In this document: piece after piece, positions 61,464 through 64,000 of the stretch | Position numbering within the stretch: the first letter of the stretch is position 1 | How the letters are laid out: each line of letters opens with the position of its first letter | NCBI RefSeq assembly: GCF_025567085.1 | Contig: NZ_JAOQJN010000004.1 | Span: 186,001-250,000, forward strand | DNA from: Bovifimicola ammoniilytica | GTDB lineage: Bacteria; Bacillota; Clostridia; Lachnospirales; Lachnospiraceae | Reading direction: 5' to 3' | DNA length: 64,000 nucleotides | The notes under the pieces: model-generated | The model's database searches: none | The model's input: the letters and a program-made list of their open reading frames with translations, nothing else | What the model was told of the DNA's origin: nothing | Program-made: the position numbers and the translations under genes

Positions 61464-61587
61464 TGAAGTAACAACTTACTTTTGTTGTAAAGGAAATTAA
61501 GGCAGGCACTTAATGAACCGAAATGCTAATAAAATTAGAAATTCCAAACTCCCACGATAAGCTGCGTTAACGTGCTAAAACTTTTCC
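61464..61587 (+). other. gap after the cassette-like series
   Basis: Starts with AACAACTTACTTTTGTTGT (hairpin ACAAC/GTTGT, 61471-61488), which again begins with AACTT after a stop codon and could be a worn junction element. The remainder (GGCAGGCACTTAATGAACCG, CTCCCACGATAAGC) is less A/T-rich than its surroundings and has no reading frame of note; perhaps a decayed cassette. Confidence 0.35.
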
Positions 61588-61616
61588 TTGACCTTGCATT
61601 TTATTAATGTTATTAT
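61588..61616 (+). promoter_or_regulatory. promoter of the lipoprotein gene
   Basis: TTGACC (61588-61593), exact 17-base spacer, TATTAT (61611-61616). Confidence 0.75.
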
Positions 61617-61662
61617 ATATCACTGTGTAAAGCACATATTAATTTTAAAAGGAGAATTGAAA

Positions 61663-62496
61663 ATGAAGAGAAACGTAACAAAAGTAGTAAGTGTATTACT
61701 TGTCTTAGTTATGGCAATGTCGCTCATGGCATGTGGTTCAAAGAAATCAGATGACAAAAAGAGCAACAAGAATTTAGCATCACTTACAGCAGAGGAATTA
61801 GTAAACAAAGTATCAGAAGCTACTACAGATGTAAAAGGTATTTCATCAAAGATTACATTAGATGCTGCAGTATCAGCTTCAGGAATGGATATGTCAATAT
61901 CTGGTACAGTTGAATCAAAGGCAAATGTTGATCCAGCTGAATCATATGTAAAAGTAGATTTATCATCAAATGCGTTAGGTCAAGAAAGAAATGTTAATTC
62001 TGAAGTGTATATGGTAAAGAATGATGACAAGATTGATACTTATACATTATATGATGGTGAATGGTCATATGAATCAGCAGATGCATCAGAATATACAGAT
62101 AGTATTAATGATGTTATAGAACAGTTACAGTCAATTGATTATAAAGAAGTTTCTAAATATTTTGGAGAAGGAAAAGTAGAGAAAAAGAATGGTAACTACC
62201 AGTTAACAATGTCTGCATCTACAGAAGACCTTATCAGCAAATTAGAAGAATCTGAACTTGCTGACAAACTTGATTCAGTAGATTTATCATCAATACCAGC
62301 GGCAACAATTACATTAAAAGTTGTTTTAGATGGTAAAACATATTTACCAGTATCGGCAAAAGTTGGTTTTGATATGGATACAATTACTTATGAAGGAGTT
62401 GAAATTGAATTAACAAAATTTGATTTTGCTATTGATTTCACATCATACGATGCAGTAGATATCAAAGTTCCTGATGAAGCTTTAGATGCTAAATAA
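61663..62496 (+). CDS. lipoprotein of unknown function (LolA/DUF6612-like)
   Basis: 277 residues from ATG 61663 with AAAGGAGAA before it. Signal peptide with basic start (MKRNVTK), hydrophobic core and lipobox LMAC; Cys24 is the lipidation site. A Lys/Ser linker follows. The mature part (LTAEELVNKVSEATTDVKGISSKI ... MDMSISGTVESKANVDPAESYVKVDLSS) has the beta-rich pattern of DUF6612/LolA-like lipoproteins of Firmicutes, from memory. Attached to the outer face of the membrane. Codon use is well adapted, suggesting good expression. Confidence 0.8.
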   Translation: MKRNVTKVVSVLLVLVMAMSLMACGSKKSDDKKSNKNLASLTAEELVNKVSEATTDVKGISSKITLDAAVSASGMDMSISGTVESKANVDPAESYVKVDLSSNALGQERNVNSEVYMVKNDDKIDTYTLYDGEWSYESADASEYTDSINDVIEQLQSIDYKEVSKYFGEGKVEKKNGNYQLTMSASTEDLISKLEESELADKLDSVDLSSIPAATITLKVVLDGKTYLPVSAKVGFDMDTITYEGVEIELTKFDFAIDFTSYDAVDIKVPDEALDAK

Positions 62497-62531
62497 ATTT
62501 CGAATTTAATAATACAGATTATTGAATAAAG

Positions 62532-62612
62532 AAGCTGTTAAATTTAGGATATGAATTAAATATTATATATGATATTTAAAATCTAATCCTTGAATTTAAC
62601 AGCTTTTATTTA
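62532..62612 (+). terminator. terminator of the lipoprotein gene
   Basis: AAGCTGTTAAATT (62532-62544) and AATTTAACAGCTT (62593-62605), 13-bp perfect stem with extra pairing TAGGAT/ATCC inside, then TTATTTAA. Confidence 0.8.
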
Positions 62613-62664
62613 ACTTATAACTATAGGATAAAATGTGTTGATGAAAAACCAGGACCATCGGAAT

Positions 62665-63510
62665 CTAACTTACGGTTATCGTCGTATAATAATATTTTCC
62701 ACATTTTGCTACAGGAGTGAAGCTGAACTGGGAAGCAGTCCGGCTATGTCCTAATTGAATTGAAATATCATCTGATATAGAACTGTTTTCTAAATCAATA
62801 TTTTCAGGAAAATAAAAGGTTACTTTTGAGTTTCCGCGACTATACAGGGAAGTAATAGTTGATGGTAATTGATATATACTTGATAATATATAATAAGGAA
62901 CATCTTTTTGCTTTTCCTGATACATATATTTCTCAGAAATACAGTTCTTTAATTTCTTATCAGGCTTATGATCTAAATACATCTGCTCATTAGTTATAAG
63001 AAAGTAATCATATCGCAGAAAATTATTACCTGCTTCATTACGCCCAGAGACATCAATAGGATCATCATAGGTACAGTCGACTTGATACCATTCTCCCTCT
63101 AAACATACTACATTCCAGGCATGTGATATTCCATCCGCATATCCAGTTTCAATTTCACAATCAATATCTAATGAATTCATTAGAAGTTTGAAAGCTTCTG
63201 AATATCCTCGACATACACCGATATGATTTTCAAGAACACCTTTAGCTGTATAGTCAATATCGGGTATTGTATTATTTTCGAGATTATCGTGGTCATATTC
63301 AGTTGTTGACACAATATAATCATGTATGGTTTTGACTTTTTCATAGTCTGTCATTGTTGGTATTATATTTTCGGTAATGATATTGTTTATAACATCAGTA
63401 CTAACTTCATATTTAGATGGACTTATATAATCGTCATCGTATTTCGTATAAAAAGCATAGGCAACAATTACAGATAGTATTAACACTAGAAATAATTTTC
63501 TTAATTTCAA
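62665..63510 (-). CDS. secreted or membrane-anchored transglutaminase-like protein
   Basis: 281 residues on the - strand from a TTG start at 63510-63508, supported by GGAGGA 6 bases before it. N-terminal signal anchor (LFLVLILSVIVAYAF). The transglutaminase-like triad is visible: Cys in GVCRGYSEAFKLLM, His in SHAWNVV and Asp in VDCTYDDP. The C-terminal 110 residues are beta-rich without a known motif. Cysteine-protease-like activity on wall or peptide substrates outside the cell is family-based inference. Only protein gene on this strand, convergent with the lipoprotein gene. Confidence 0.88.
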   Translation of the reverse strand: MKLRKLFLVLILSVIVAYAFYTKYDDDYISPSKYEVSTDVINNIITENIIPTMTDYEKVKTIHDYIVSTTEYDHDNLENNTIPDIDYTAKGVLENHIGVCRGYSEAFKLLMNSLDIDCEIETGYADGISHAWNVVCLEGEWYQVDCTYDDPIDVSGRNEAGNNFLRYDYFLITNEQMYLDHKPDKKLKNCISEKYMYQEKQKDVPYYILSSIYQLPSTITSLYSRGNSKVTFYFPENIDLENSSISDDISIQLGHSRTASQFSFTPVAKCGKYYYTTITVS

Positions 63511-63671
63511 GGTATTTCCTCCACATTAATATTTTATTAAATTAAAGCAAAATAAATTATTGATATCAAATGTGTTAAGAGATATAAGCTTGTTTTACAA
63601 TCACCAATAATATGATGCTAATATATTTATTATATATTATATCCTAAAATAAATCAAAACTTGTTTGAATT

Positions 63672-63700
63672 TTGACACTATAATAATTATATGTTAAAAT
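63672..63700 (+). promoter_or_regulatory. near-consensus promoter of the right-edge gene
   Basis: TTGACA (63672-63677), exact 17-base spacer, TAAAAT (63695-63700). A second TTGACA at 63715 lacks a good -10. Confidence 0.8.
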
Positions 63701-63760
63701 CATTAGATAATTGAGTTGACATATTAAATTTGCATTTATTAGAAAGGCAGTGTTATTGAT

Positions 63761-64000
63761 ATGAAAAATGTAATTATGGGTTTTGAATTTAATAATGAAG
63801 AAAATTTTAATATGGCCAAAAAGGAATTAGATTATATGATGCATATAAATGTGAATCTTGACAATCTAAGTTCCGAAAAGACATTGGAATTATACAATAA
63901 ATTAATAGATGATAAATTATTTAAGACCCCTATAGGTATGGAATTCTTAAGAAAGTTACAGAAGAAGCTTTTCGATGATAAGGCAATTGATAATTCTAAG
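63761..64000 (+). CDS. start of an unknown gene cut by the window edge
   Basis: ATG 63761 opens a frame of 80 codons without stop to the end of the window (MKNVIMGFEFNNEENF..., ELDYMMHINVNLDNL, LYNKLIDDKLFKTPIGMEFLRKLQ). Soluble and helical. No family recognised. A strong promoter lies 61 bases upstream; ribosome site AAAGG (63743-63747) is distant. The real length is unknown. Confidence 0.7.
   Translation, partial: MKNVIMGFEFNNEENFNMAKKELDYMMHINVNLDNLSSEKTLELYNKLIDDKLFKTPIGMEFLRKLQKKLFDDKAIDNSK

Noticed and set aside
61464..61587. Further cassette gene after the Nudix gene
   Set aside because: No reading frame of useful length; only a weak AACTT-type hairpin.

Overview
The window looks like a chromosome segment from a low-GC, spore-forming, anaerobic member of the Clostridia, most like the family Lachnospiraceae. 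The evidence is the C-family replicase polC, the spore-coat ATPase gene spoIVA, a monomeric [FeFe] hydrogenase, remnants of a motility gene set (cheX, a FliK-like and a FlhB-tail-like protein), RecU, RelQ-type alarmone synthetase and strongly A/T-biased codons. tRNA genes carry no encoded CCA. I cannot name a genus. Almost all genes lie on the + strand; only one tRNA and one transglutaminase-like gene (plus one gene scrap) are on the - strand.

Layout. 1-5.3 kb: 3' part of polC, an unknown nuclease-like protein, a DHH phosphoesterase with a possible leader peptide, tRNA-Glu(CTC) and cheX. 5.4-18.3 kb: a conserved housekeeping block for ribosome assembly, secretion, RNA/DNA turnover and lipids (rplS, lepB, rbgA, rnhB, FliK-like, FlhB-tail, yraN, pgeF, DUF512 radical SAM, der, plsY, gpsA), interrupted by small accessory genes at 6.6-8.5 kb. 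18.3-27.9 kb: a MalT-like LuxR regulator, DUF2442 protein, [FeFe] hydrogenase, spoIVA, an NCS2 purine permease and a membrane-anchored MutS-like ATPase. 28-37.8 kb: tRNA-Leu(CAA), a Fic-like scrap, an anti-sigma-like protein, polA, coaE, an FtsA-like ATPase, a GGDEF cyclase, a small alarmone synthetase and an RsuA-type pseudouridine synthase. 37.9-43.1 kb: YgiQ-type radical SAM enzyme, short-chain dehydrogenase, membrane protein, RluD-type enzyme and recU, with two copies of a palindromic intergenic repeat. 43.4-48.7 kb: a compact his operon (hisZ-hisG-hisD-hisB-hisIE) whose last gene carries a degenerate HisA/HisF-like barrel. 48.7-56.5 kb: two paired radical SAM/DUF2344 genes, RNase E/G, a membrane protein under a cre-like operator, secG, rnr and smpB. 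56.6-56.9 kb: tmRNA (ssrA), directly after smpB, so RNase R, SmpB and tmRNA (the trans-translation set) are contiguous.

Downstream of ssrA, a classic integration site, the character changes. About 4.5 kb (57.0-61.5 kb) hold small, unrelated, same-strand genes (DUF3784 membrane protein, kinase-like, VOC/glyoxalase, membrane protein, TfoX-like, two GNATs, cupin fragment, Nudix). Several are separated by copies of a nearly identical 37-bp element that folds into a short stem with a bulged base. This resembles a cassette array, but the sites do not match canonical integron attC cores and no integrase gene is present; a possible scrap of an integrase 3' end lies between ssrA and the first cassette. 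This array is the best candidate for an undescribed system in the window. The last 2.5 kb contain a lipoprotein, a transglutaminase-like secreted protein on the - strand and the start of a gene cut by the window edge.
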